From IMG/VR virus record IMGVR_UViG_3300038825_001314, positions 3,503 through 35,546 of that record: DNA of 32,044 bases. One strand, given 5' to 3'. Of the stretch, positions 17,731 to 23,537 are shown in pieces. Origin of the DNA: a virus. The stretch's first letter is position 1. The number at the start of each line of letters is the position of its first letter. The position numbers and the translations under genes were made by a program. Under the pieces are notes generated by a model. It worked only from the letters and a program-made list of their open reading frames with translations. It did not search any database and was not told where the DNA came from.

Positions 17731-17893
17731 CGTGTAAATTGTGGTTAATCCAGCTGCGCAAGTACTTGCGGCGCGCGCCTTGCTTTTTCGCGCGCTTGCG
17801 CTTATCTAAAAACACTAGCAGCCCAATCACGGCAAGCGCCAAGAGCTCTGTTTGAAGTATAGCGTCATCATATAGCCAATGTTCGTGCATCAT
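17726..17893 (-). CDS. Small membrane protein (55 aa)
   Basis: 55 residues from the first of two ATGs at 17893. The start overlaps the TGA of the cysteine-rich gene as ATGA. Residues 15-30 are one hydrophobic helix (LLALAVIGLLVFLD), followed by a very basic C-terminal tail (KRKRAKKQGARRKYLR). By the positive-inside rule the tail should be cytoplasmic. One of three single-span small proteins in this leftward cluster. Function unknown. Confidence 0.65.
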   Translation of the reverse strand: MMHEHWLYDDAILQTELLALAVIGLLVFLDKRKRAKKQGARRKYLRSWINHNLHV

Positions 17894-18567
17894 TGATTTA
17901 CACTCCCGTCAAAAAAAGCCTTTGCTTTGTTGGGCGCGCCATGGCCATAAATAGCAATGTCACGCGCGCCTGTACTCGTGCCCGCGCATAATTTACACTC
18001 CGCGCATGTGATGCCTTTAGTGCTATTGGGGCATAAGATTTCGCCCGTCTCTAGCTGCTCGCCATGCCTTAAAATACGAAACGTCCTATATCCTAAATCT
18101 TTCGCTTTTTCGCGCGTCTCGCCATTATTGACGTGGTCTATGCTAGCCATTAAAAGCGCGCTGTATTGCGTGTCTACTTTGTGCCATTGGTGCGTGTATC
18201 CCGTGTGACCTTTTGAGCTATCGACTAGCTCTGTAAGTTTGTCCATCGGTATAAATGCTGGGTCACCATATGCGCCCAAGCGCAGCGGCTTGTCAATCTT
18301 GGGCACGTCCTGCACAGGCTGCGCAGCATATGCTTTTTGAGGCGCGTTATAGCTGACAGGGTTAACATAGCATGAACCGCCTACACTGGCGCGCAGCGGG
18401 CAGTCACCACAGATGATACTGTCTTTCTTTTTCCTTATCGCATCGGTAGCAGTCATGCGCACAGGCAATATCGAAAGTTGCGCCATGTCGCCAGTTTTAA
18501 CGTTTGCCGATTTAGTGCGCACACATGAAAGCGCGCCCATTCTATGTCCATCTGACCAAATCTTCAT
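17890..18567 (-). CDS. Cysteine-rich phage protein (DUF7227-like)
   Basis: 225 residues. Two cysteine clusters are visible: CGDC plus a third Cys at residues 53-66, and CP, then C-x2-C-x2-C at 179-194. Between them are RLGAYGDP (96-103), HTGYTHQW (121-128) and YRTFRI (160-165). The same order of motifs occurs in a family of uncharacterised proteins I recall from phages and plasmids of actinobacteria and alphaproteobacteria (DUF7227-like; the name is from memory). The cysteines probably bind a metal or iron-sulfur cluster. Activity unknown. The gene sits between small membrane proteins in the early leftward operon, where host-takeover or immunity genes are common. Confidence 0.75.
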   Translation of the reverse strand: MKIWSDGHRMGALSCVRTKSANVKTGDMAQLSILPVRMTATDAIRKKKDSIICGDCPLRASVGGSCYVNPVSYNAPQKAYAAQPVQDVPKIDKPLRLGAYGDPAFIPMDKLTELVDSSKGHTGYTHQWHKVDTQYSALLMASIDHVNNGETREKAKDLGYRTFRILRHGEQLETGEILCPNSTKGITCAECKLCAGTSTGARDIAIYGHGAPNKAKAFFDGSVNQ

Positions 18568-18568
18568 G

Positions 18569-18742
18569 TTATCCCCCTATGTAGAGCGCAATGGCTATTG
18601 AAGCGCCTGATATAAAAGCGCCAGCTATCGTGCTGTGCGTAACAATGCTATTTAATAGCGTGTGGTTTAGTTTGTACTCATAGCGCCCAGTATAGCGCCC
18701 GCGCGCGTCTCTAATGGGTGTCAATTCTCTTAGTCTCAACAT
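18569..18742 (-). CDS. Small membrane protein (57 aa)
   Basis: 57 residues from ATG 18742, with AAGG about 13 bases upstream; a GTG at 18781 in the same frame would give 70. The N-terminal half is basic (LRELTPIRDARGRYTGRY). The C-terminal half is one hydrophobic helix with Gly and Ser (STIAGAFISGASIAIALYIGG). The stop lies one base before the cysteine-rich gene. No family recognised; it may insert in the inner membrane. Confidence 0.55.
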   Translation of the reverse strand: MLRLRELTPIRDARGRYTGRYEYKLNHTLLNSIVTHSTIAGAFISGASIAIALYIGG

Positions 18743-18807
18743 TTTGCTATCCGCCTTTTTTGACGTTAAAAGGGCGCGCACTATACGAAGCGCGCGCCCT
18801 GAAGGAT

Positions 18808-18951
18808 TTAGACTGCTATTAGTAGGGCCGCCGACAAAACAATAGGCGCCAAGAAAAAAAGCACGTCTATCCTATGCTCTCTTTTTAAGCGCGCTATTTT
18901 TCGCTCGTAGCGTTCGCGTCTTTCGTTTATTTCTTTTGCTGTCATTGTCAT
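18808..18951 (-). CDS. Small membrane protein (47 aa), first gene of leftward operon
   Basis: 47 residues from ATG 18951, preceded by AAAGGTGG at a good distance. The N-terminal 28 residues form a highly charged helix (EINERRERYERKIARLKRE). The last 18 residues are a hydrophobic span (VLFFLAPIVLSAALLIAV). Too short for usual gene-length cut-offs but well formed. It is the promoter-proximal gene of the leftward cluster, just beyond the palindrome at 18997-19016. Confidence 0.6.
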   Translation of the reverse strand: MTMTAKEINERRERYERKIARLKREHRIDVLFFLAPIVLSAALLIAV

Positions 18952-18996
18952 TTTGTCCACCTTTGCTTGTGTGCGCTGCATTGCGCTGTTGTTAAA

Positions 18997-19016
18997 AAGA
19001 TAACGTGTGTTATCTT
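18997..19016. promoter_or_regulatory. Perfect palindrome AAGATAAC-GTGT-GTTATCTT (operator candidate)
   Basis: Two 8-base half-sites are perfectly inverted around 4 bases, 46 bases before the 47-aa gene and upstream of the whole leftward cluster. This is a typical dimeric repressor site. Candidate binders are the helix-turn-helix or ribbon-helix-helix proteins encoded at 19374-20713. Isolated 8-base half-sites occur at 16222-16229 and 16382-16389 in the non-coding block. Confidence 0.6.
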
Positions 19017-19131
19017 ATCGCACAAGCTTTTTTTTTGCATGTAACGCACTTTTTTTGCGCAGCGCCCGCGCTATGCAAGCGCACTATAAAACGCGCCTAT
19101 ACACGCGCGCGCCCTTATAGAATCGCCCGCC

Positions 19132-19173
19132 CGCGCACACGCGCACACACGCGCACACACGCGCGCGCGTATA
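19132..19173. repeat. 42-bp alternating pyrimidine/purine tract
   Basis: Every base from 19132 to 19173 alternates Y/R, built from CG, CA and TA steps (repeated ACACGCGC). Such tracts can form left-handed Z-DNA under negative supercoiling (established property of CG/CA repeats). It adjoins the four repeats at 19182-19291. Confidence 0.65.
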
Positions 19174-19181
19174 GAATGAGG

Positions 19182-19291
19182 TTGATTAGAGCTTAGATGC
19201 CCAAGTTGATTAGGGGGTATTTGCCCAGGAAACGAGCTTGATTAGAGCGAGGTTGCCCAGAGAATGAGCTTGATTGGGCGCTCTTTGCCCA
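19182..19291 (+). repeat. Four iteron-like repeats TTGATTRG-N8-TGCCCA
   Basis: Four copies start at 19182, 19206, 19238 and 19270. All keep TTGATTRG, exactly eight variable bases, then TGCCCA. Spacings are 24, 32 and 32 bases. The fixed inner spacing shows these are binding sites for one protein or complex. Gene-free location next to an alternating tract suggests a replication origin or a regulatory array; which is unknown. Confidence 0.65.
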
Positions 19292-19293
19292 AT

Positions 19294-19329
19294 AAAAAAG
19301 CGCCATTAGCCATGGAAGGCTAACAGCGC
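19294..19329 (-). terminator. Rho-independent terminator after the ribbon-helix-helix genes
   Basis: On the minus strand GCGC-TG-TTAGCC, a six-base loop, GGCTAA-TG-GCGC, then six T. It lies 45 bases after the stop of the second ribbon-helix-helix gene and so ends the short 19818-19374 operon, insulating the control region 18952-19293 from read-through. Confidence 0.85.
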
Positions 19330-19373
19330 GTAGGTACTGCCGCATAAACAGAACTATAAATATAAGCTGCGAC

Positions 19374-19565
19374 TTATACTTTGTCTAGCTCTATATCCTG
19401 CTTTGGGACGGGAATTGTGCCATCTTTTGTTATGCTTAAGTAATATGTCATAGCCATGTGTATGTAGGTCGTGCGTGTAAGGCCCAGATTCTCCGCAGCG
19501 CTAGTCACCTTAGCCTTCATCTCAGGGGTCATCCGTATCATTACATGCTCTGTTCTATTCGCCAT
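19374..19565 (-). CDS. Ribbon-helix-helix protein 2
   Basis: 63 residues from ATG 19565 (AGGAA eight to nine bases upstream; longer in-frame starts lie inside the previous gene). The sequence MANRTEHVMIRMTPEMKAKV then an AAENLGLTRTTYIHMAMTYYL helix pair fits the Arc/MetJ/CopG fold. A short strand (HVMIRM) inserts in the DNA major groove, followed by two helices. It overlaps the upstream ribbon-helix-helix gene by 11 bases. Likely a dimeric DNA-binding regulator, by analogy with Arc and Mnt of phage P22 (known precedent). The tail is acidic. Confidence 0.75.
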   Translation of the reverse strand: MANRTEHVMIRMTPEMKAKVTSAAENLGLTRTTYIHMAMTYYLSITKDGTIPVPKQDIELDKV

Positions 19566-19818
19566 CGTCATCTTCCTTGACAGTGCCCATTTGTGCACCT
19601 ATATTACCCACCAACCCTTTAGCGAGTAGCTGCTCGACAACTGCGCTCGCGATGCGATCAACAGGAGGCTCAACTTGTATATGCTTGTCAATATACTCTT
19701 TCACTGACAGTCGTATTATATCAGCAACACTGATACCCATTATGGCGCTCATGCGCTCTAAATCTTCGCGCACTTGTGGTGCAAATCGCACACCGATGGG
19801 CTCGCTTTTGTTTGGCAT
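19555..19818 (-). CDS. Ribbon-helix-helix protein 1
   Basis: 87 residues with strand EPIGVRFAP near the N-terminus and helices VREDLERMSAIMGI and SVADIIRLSVKEYI, the ribbon-helix-helix pattern. A C-terminal helix and an acidic tail (KEDDDGE) follow. It lies first in a two-gene operon, divergent from the repressor at 20003. A good sigma-70 promoter lies 32-60 bases upstream. Probably regulates its own promoter region and perhaps the repressor, as small phage antirepressor-type regulators do. Confidence 0.75.
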   Translation of the reverse strand: MPNKSEPIGVRFAPQVREDLERMSAIMGISVADIIRLSVKEYIDKHIQVEPPVDRIASAVVEQLLAKGLVGNIGAQMGTVKEDDDGE

Positions 19819-19849
19819 ATCACACTCCCTTGTATGTTTTGACTCTCAT

Positions 19850-19878
19850 AAAATAGTAACAGCGTGTTGCTTTGTCAA
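19850..19878 (-). promoter_or_regulatory. Sigma-70 promoter for the ribbon-helix-helix operon
   Basis: On the minus strand a consensus -35 TTGACA (19873-19878) and -10 TATTTT (19850-19855) are separated by 17 bases. It drives the genes at 19818-19374 and lies in the divergent region shared with the repressor. Confidence 0.65.
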
Positions 19879-19892
19879 ACGTATGTTATTGC

Positions 19893-19910
19893 GTGTTGTA
19901 AAATTAACAC
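19893..19910. promoter_or_regulatory. Operator-like inverted repeat GTGTT-N8-AACAC
   Basis: GTGTT at 19893-19897 and AACAC at 19906-19910 are inverted around an AT-rich centre. The centre contains TAAAAT, which could be the -10 of the rightward repressor promoter. The location between divergent regulators suits autoregulation. A second similar word, TTAACACTT, occurs before the M15 gene (23511-23519). Confidence 0.4.
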
Positions 19911-20002
19911 TTGCGTAAATCACCCAAAATGCCCACATTGTGAATTACGAATACACCAATAGTGGTGTTGTATTTGATTTGCTAATTTTGCATATTGGAG
20001 GC

Positions 20003-20713
20003 ATGATGAGCATGGGAACACATGAATCAGAGCTATTTTGGGACCGACTCAGAGTAGCATACAACGCGTCAAATCATACGCATGAAACGCTAGCTGAAGC
20101 GGCTGGCGTATCACGTAATACAGTGCAGCGCTTGCTTGCAGGCGAATCAAATAGCGGCTTTGTCAAGACACTCACAGACATGACAAATGCGTTGGGCATC
20201 CCATTAAAAACGCTGTTTGATTATCAGGCACAAATAAACCATCGCATTGGCAAAATAGGCATATTAAGTATCGATCAGATGATCAACGAAATATATAGCG
20301 AGATTAGCGTTTCGGGATGCGATGAGCTTGCAAAATACGCACACCCTGACTACAAAGTATTCAATCCGAACTACAAAAAAAGTGTTAGTGATACGTATAA
20401 TACTGCGCGTGAACGCGGTTATATAACGCTCGATGAAGAGCGTTTGATTAATACGCAAAACAATACCTTAAATGGTAGATTGATGCAAAAAGAGTTGCTT
20501 AAGTATTACAGTATCCCAGACTATCTTGTTGTCATCTTTGACTGCAAGACAATTTTAAAAAGCGATCCCAGCATAAAAACCATCTACGAAATAATAGAGC
20601 ATGTAAAACTTGAACACCCCATTGAGTATTATAGCAAGGATACCGAACCTCCAAAAATAATAAAACGATATTGGAGTATAGTAGATAACAATAGCACCTT
20701 AGTATCCATATAA
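20003..20713 (+). CDS. Helix-turn-helix repressor (CI/Cro-type, non-LexA)
   Basis: Probable lysogeny regulator. GGAGG at 19997-20001 points to a start among the ATGs at 20003, 20006 and 20012; the open frame begins at 19940. An XRE-type helix-turn-helix is clear (HETLAEAAGVSRNTVQRLLAGE), with a following helix pair to about residue 75. The remaining 160 residues have no S24/LexA-type cleavage site or Ser-Lys pair that I can see, so SOS self-cleavage is unlikely. Instead they form an uncharacterised domain (PNYKKSVSDTYNTARERGYI and onwards). The gene is AT-rich relative to the late genes and lies divergent from the ribbon-helix-helix operon. Confidence 0.75.
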   Translation: MMSMGTHESELFWDRLRVAYNASNHTHETLAEAAGVSRNTVQRLLAGESNSGFVKTLTDMTNALGIPLKTLFDYQAQINHRIGKIGILSIDQMINEIYSEISVSGCDELAKYAHPDYKVFNPNYKKSVSDTYNTARERGYITLDEERLINTQNNTLNGRLMQKELLKYYSIPDYLVVIFDCKTILKSDPSIKTIYEIIEHVKLEHPIEYYSKDTEPPKIIKRYWSIVDNNSTLVSI

Positions 20714-20744
20714 AAAAGAGCCCCACCTAAAGTAGGCAGGACTC
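20712..20744 (-). terminator. Minus-strand terminator behind the repressor gene
   Basis: Read leftwards, bases 20744-20718 fold into a 12-pair stem with a three-base loop. It includes three G-U wobbles that are C-A mismatches on the other strand. Six U follow. The hairpin is therefore good only in leftward RNA, although all annotated genes around it run rightwards. It may stop an antisense transcript before it enters the repressor gene. Confidence 0.55.
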
Positions 20745-20815
20745 TCAAATCGCAGTAGGCGCGTCACATCTTGGCCGATAGCGCGCTTACCTAAACACCC
20801 ACAGGGGGTATCTGT

Positions 20816-21007
20816 ATGCAAAGTTATAACTCTATTGAAGATAAGTCAACAAAGGTCTTCCGCCCTTGCAGTTCCTGCGAGGGTACTATGCGCCTTGTGG
20901 GTTCCCGCTCACAGCATGGCGTCTTCCAATTTTATAGCTGCCAAACGTGCCACGATGCGCTAGATCTGCGCCTGCTCGGTGACTCCCACAGGGAGGTCGC
21001 TGCATGA
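20816..21007 (+). CDS. Small zinc-finger-like protein
   Basis: 63 residues with two CxxC pairs, PCSSCEG and SCQTCHD (about residues 17-20 and 38-41), separated by a short beta hairpin (GTMRLVGSRSQHGVFQFY). This is a minimal zinc ribbon. It is the first gene of the rightward early operon, with AGGGGGT upstream of the ATG. Its TGA overlaps the ATG of the next 28-aa ORF. Probably binds nucleic acid or a host protein; role unknown. Confidence 0.65.
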   Translation: MQSYNSIEDKSTKVFRPCSSCEGTMRLVGSRSQHGVFQFYSCQTCHDALDLRLLGDSHREVAA

Positions 21008-21090
21008 GACAGGATAACGATTCCGAGTATTGGTGGACTGTATCGCTGGCAATCATAGTCATCTCTCTCGCACTGCAATTCATCCCATAA
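21004..21090 (+). CDS. Tiny membrane peptide (28 aa)
   Basis: 28 residues starting at an ATG that overlaps the previous TGA (ATGA). An acidic head (MRQDNDSEYWW) is followed by one hydrophobic span (TVSLAIIVISLALQFIP). It fills the gap before the SSB-like gene. Coupling and a clean transmembrane span make it plausible, but its small size lowers certainty. Confidence 0.5.
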   Translation: MRQDNDSEYWWTVSLAIIVISLALQFIP

Positions 21091-21100
21091 GGAGGTCAAA

Positions 21101-21769
21101 GTGGACGACAACAAGATCGATCTACCCGAAGGCTCAACATCGCTCTATTTCCCCTTTCCGCCCAAAGTCGGCACAGGTAAAGGTGGTCGAGAGTGGTATT
21201 TGTGGAAATGCAAACCCGCAGGTCAAGACGGCAACGCGGACAATGTCTTCTTCCCGTCTGCACAGTTGCACACATCACTCTTGAGCGTAGCAGGTCCGAT
21301 AGTGCAGGGCAGCAACGGACGCGAGCAATTTCAAAATGGCGGATTTGACGCGACCATCACGCGCACAGGCACTGGTAACGCATCGCGTTATGAGGTGACC
21401 GCTGGGCGGATGGAGGGCGCACCCGCGCCGCAGGCTCAAAGCTACGGACAACCACCACAACAACAGCAACCGCAGGCCAATGGAGCGGTGCCTGATGATG
21501 GCGTCCCCTCACCGTGGCAGATCGTGAGCACCTACGGATTTGCACTGAAAGAGGCGCGGCAACTGTGGGCCAATGAGGGCATCGATGTAACGCCCACGGA
21601 ACTGCACGCCATCGCCACTTCTATGTTCATCACGTTGTGCCGAGAGGGCTCGTGGCGCAAAGTGCAGGCCATAGTAGCGCAGGAGACACCTCCCGCGCCG
21701 CAGGAGGAGAAACTCGTGCAGATGCCTGCACAGCAACCCGCCAATGTGGGCGATGACCTGCCCTTCTAG
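21101..21769 (+). CDS. Single-stranded DNA-binding protein-like
   Basis: 222 residues from a GTG with a very good AAGGAGG upstream. The N-terminal 105 residues are beta-rich and may be an OB fold (YLWKCKPAG, GFDATITRTG, SRYEVTAGRM). Residues about 112-145 are a Pro/Gln-rich linker. Then an unusual helical segment (about 145-190, including YGFALKEARQLWANEG and ELHAIATSMFITLCREG) precedes a disordered tail ending VGDDLPF. The acidic-hydrophobic tip DDLPF matches the C-terminal tip of bacterial SSBs that recruits replication and repair proteins. The fold assignment is by pattern; the tip is clear. Confidence 0.65.
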   Translation: MDDNKIDLPEGSTSLYFPFPPKVGTGKGGREWYLWKCKPAGQDGNADNVFFPSAQLHTSLLSVAGPIVQGSNGREQFQNGGFDATITRTGTGNASRYEVTAGRMEGAPAPQAQSYGQPPQQQQPQANGAVPDDGVPSPWQIVSTYGFALKEARQLWANEGIDVTPTELHAIATSMFITLCREGSWRKVQAIVAQETPPAPQEEKLVQMPAQQPANVGDDLPF

Positions 21770-21771
21770 TT

Positions 21772-22062
21772 ATGCAGATATGGCGCGAGTTGGAGCGAGT
21801 AGCAGATCACCACGGGTTGGCCGTGGAGCAGGTGCGTGACGTGTTGTGTGACGCATTGTGCGAGGGTGCGAAGGTTGGGTGGGGTGCTGCTGAGTATCAA
21901 GCTGTAGCGCCATCGGGTGAGTTAACGCTCACGCAAAATGGTAAAGTCGTGGATCCCGCGCTACTCCCCTTGCGCGGGGTCTACGCAACCAGAGCGATGC
22001 TGTATGAGCGATTGGCGGAGTTAGTAGCAAGGAGAGACGCGGATGCCAGCGAAGAGATGTAA
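21772..22062 (+). CDS. Hypothetical early protein (96 aa)
   Basis: 96 residues starting three bases after the SSB-like gene. It has helical segments (RELERVADHHGLAVEQVRDVLCDALCEGAKVG) and a beta pair (GELTLTQNGKVVDPALLP), ending in a charged helix. It overlaps the DUF1064 gene by 20 bases. Coupling with an SSB and a nuclease suggests a DNA-metabolism partner, but no family is recognised. Confidence 0.6.
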   Translation: MQIWRELERVADHHGLAVEQVRDVLCDALCEGAKVGWGAAEYQAVAPSGELTLTQNGKVVDPALLPLRGVYATRAMLYERLAELVARRDADASEEM

Positions 22063-22486
22063 TTACAAGGGCATTACCTACGACTCCAAAGCAGAGGCAG
22101 GCTATCACTTGGAGTTGCTCGCGCGCAAAAAGCGCGGTGAGATCGGTGAGATTGAACTACAGCCTTCGTGGGATCTCTACGGGGTTGAGTTTGCTGGCAT
22201 ACTGGACCCAAAGGAGATCGCGCGGGCAGTGCGCGTAGGTAAATACACAGCGGATTTTCGCTACTACGATACGCGTCAAGAGGAGTGGATTGTAGTGGAT
22301 ATCAAGGGGCAAGTGCCCAAGACGGTCACGCGCAGAGATGGGACAAAGCGCAGGATTGCGGGAGGTAAAGGCTGGACGGCTTTCCGCCTGCGCTGCGAAC
22401 TACTCAAAGCCAACTACGGGATAGACGTGCAGGTAGTTGAGGGAGCGCCCTACACGCGCTTAGCTACGGAGTTGGGCATCAAATGA
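22043..22486 (+). CDS. DUF1064-type endonuclease
   Basis: 147 residues. It opens with a short segment YKGITYDSKAEAGYHLELLARKK. The core D71 (YTADFRYY) and D86-I-K88 (IVVDIKG) give a PD-(D/E)XK arrangement, with E18 or E24 as the first acidic residue. This order and length match DUF1064 phage nucleases, which are predicted Holliday-junction resolvase-like or structure-specific endonucleases. It follows an SSB-like gene, so a role in recombination or branch removal before packaging is likely. Fold by motif; activity by family. Confidence 0.8.
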   Translation: MPAKRCNYKGITYDSKAEAGYHLELLARKKRGEIGEIELQPSWDLYGVEFAGILDPKEIARAVRVGKYTADFRYYDTRQEEWIVVDIKGQVPKTVTRRDGTKRRIAGGKGWTAFRLRCELLKANYGIDVQVVEGAPYTRLATELGIK

Positions 22487-22686
22487 TAGATGAAGCGATA
22501 CATAACGAGTTCTGGAGTGTGACGCTCTGCACGCACATCAGCGATGAAGCGAAACATTGCTGGATAGCGGAAATAGAGATGCCACACAGGACAATACATG
22601 GACGGTTCGACACGTTTGAAGAGGCGAAAAAATGGTTGGAAAAATGCACAAAGAGCAACAGCAAAACCTCTACGACCACCTCGTGA
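22483..22686 (+). CDS. Hypothetical small protein (67 aa)
   Basis: 67 residues, overlapping the nuclease stop as ATGA. A beta meander (FWSVTLCTHI, WIAEIEMPHRTIHGRF) is followed by one helix (DTFEEAKKWLEKC), the shape of small double-stranded-RNA- or HicB-like folds (pattern only). The Ser/Thr-rich tail overlaps the next gene by about 55 bases. Confidence 0.5.
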   Translation: MIDEAIHNEFWSVTLCTHISDEAKHCWIAEIEMPHRTIHGRFDTFEEAKKWLEKCTKSNSKTSTTTS

Positions 22687-22859
22687 ATCTCGCCAATGAG
22701 GCGCACGATAACGTAGCAAGGCCAGAGGCGAGCACAATGCGCCACTCACGGTATGGCAGTCATGGGTCGTATACGGGGACACTGAGATACCTAATGCACC
22801 ACAATTGGATACGCAAAATCAAAGGCGATGCACATCACGCGTATAAGATCGTCCGATGA
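22632..22859 (+). CDS. Hypothetical small protein, possible winged helix
   Basis: 75 residues; in-frame ATGs at 22632 and 22644 (GGA five bases before the latter). The first half is a helix (EQQQNLYDHLVNLANEAHDNV). The second half (HGSYTGTLRYLMHHNWIRKIKG then AYKIVR) resembles the recognition helix and wing of a winged-helix domain. Its stop overlaps the next start. A DNA-binding accessory role is possible; uncertain. Confidence 0.5.
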   Translation: MVGKMHKEQQQNLYDHLVNLANEAHDNVARPEASTMRHSRYGSHGSYTGTLRYLMHHNWIRKIKGDAHHAYKIVR

Positions 22860-23056
22860 TTAGCCTGCAAAAGTTTGAGGGCAGCAACCCCATAAACCAA
22901 TACATGACCCAGCAGCAGCAAGAGATCATGCGACTAGAAAAAGACAATCAGCGCTTGGGCAATCTCCTGCGCGAGGTGCGCCACGAACTGCGCCTGCGTG
23001 AGATAGAGTTAGCGCACTGGCGTGATCGCGCCGTGCGCGCGGAGAGCGGTCAATGA
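22856..23056 (+). CDS. Coiled-coil protein (66 aa)
   Basis: 66 residues starting at an ATG that overlaps the previous TGA. Most of it is one amphipathic helix (QQEIMRLEKDNQRLGNLLREV and the following HELRLREIELAHWRDRAV) with Leu at heptad positions, so a dimeric coiled coil. Its stop overlaps the start of another coiled-coil gene. Function unknown. Confidence 0.6.
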   Translation: MISLQKFEGSNPINQYMTQQQQEIMRLEKDNQRLGNLLREVRHELRLREIELAHWRDRAVRAESGQ

Positions 23057-23343
23057 CGTTAGCGGTAGCGCCTGATGATACGTCCGTAATCGACGAGCTT
23101 AACGAGACGATAGAGCGCTTGCGAGACGTGAACCGCAAGCTGCATAAGGAGCACCGCAGGAAGATCAAGCAACTGGAGCTAGATCTAGAGATAGCAGTCC
23201 TGCAAGCGCAGCGCCCCTATCTCAAGCCGTGGGAGCAGCGCCAGATAACAGAAGCGATAGACGCCCTACATGAGGGCAATAAATATCCCGAATGCGCGCC
23301 CATTACGCGCCTATTGATGGAGAGACAATGGCAATCTACATAG
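23053..23343 (+). CDS. Coiled-coil protein (96 aa)
   Basis: 96 residues with a long charged helix (VIDELNETIERLRDVNRKLHK, then EHRRKIKQLELDLEIAVLQAQ) and a C-terminal helical segment WEQRQITEAIDALHEGN. It probably forms a coiled coil and may pair with the preceding 66-aa protein. Overlaps its neighbours on both sides. Function unknown. Confidence 0.6.
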   Translation: MTLAVAPDDTSVIDELNETIERLRDVNRKLHKEHRRKIKQLELDLEIAVLQAQRPYLKPWEQRQITEAIDALHEGNKYPECAPITRLLMERQWQST

Positions 23344-23495
23344 AAGCAGCGACAGAGGAAGAAGTGAATCAAAAGATCAGCGAGGTGTTAGAACGTTACC
23401 CCACCGCTGGATGGTCTACTACGATTGACAAGCCAAAGCAGGAAGCAAGCGGTAAATGGGTCGCGCGTGGTTGGCGCGGCACACACTGCGATTAA
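23328..23495 (+). CDS. Hypothetical small protein (55 aa)
   Basis: 55 residues from ATG 23328 (GGAGAG seven bases upstream). MAIYIEAATEEEVNQKISEV gives a strand then a helix, and a second beta pair (WSTTIDKPKQ, GKWVARGW) follows. The compact beta-alpha-beta-beta layout suggests a stable mini-domain. A longer in-frame start at 23292 overlaps the previous gene and looks unlikely. It is the last gene before a 43-base gap that carries a palindrome. Confidence 0.6.
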   Translation: MAIYIEAATEEEVNQKISEVLERYPTAGWSTTIDKPKQEASGKWVARGWRGTHCD

Positions 23496-23497
23496 AA

Positions 23498-23515
23498 GTT
23501 AACACACACGTTAAC
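23498..23515. promoter_or_regulatory. Palindrome GTTAAC-ACACAC-GTTAAC before the M15 gene
   Basis: Two palindromic GTTAAC words lie six bases apart, 23 bases before the peptidase ATG and in the only real gap for several genes. Its words (GTTAAC, TTAACACTT) resemble those in the regulator intergenic region (19893-19910). Possibly an operator that keeps the lytic peptidase silent in lysogeny. Confidence 0.4.
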
Positions 23516-23537
23516 ACTTACGGGAAAGGACGACAGT

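Noticed and set aside
20532-21114. Minus-strand ORFs (60-65 aa) upstream of the leftward terminator
   Set aside because: No ribosome sites and arginine/cysteine-rich mirror sequences of the plus-strand genes; an antisense RNA is possible but not a protein gene.
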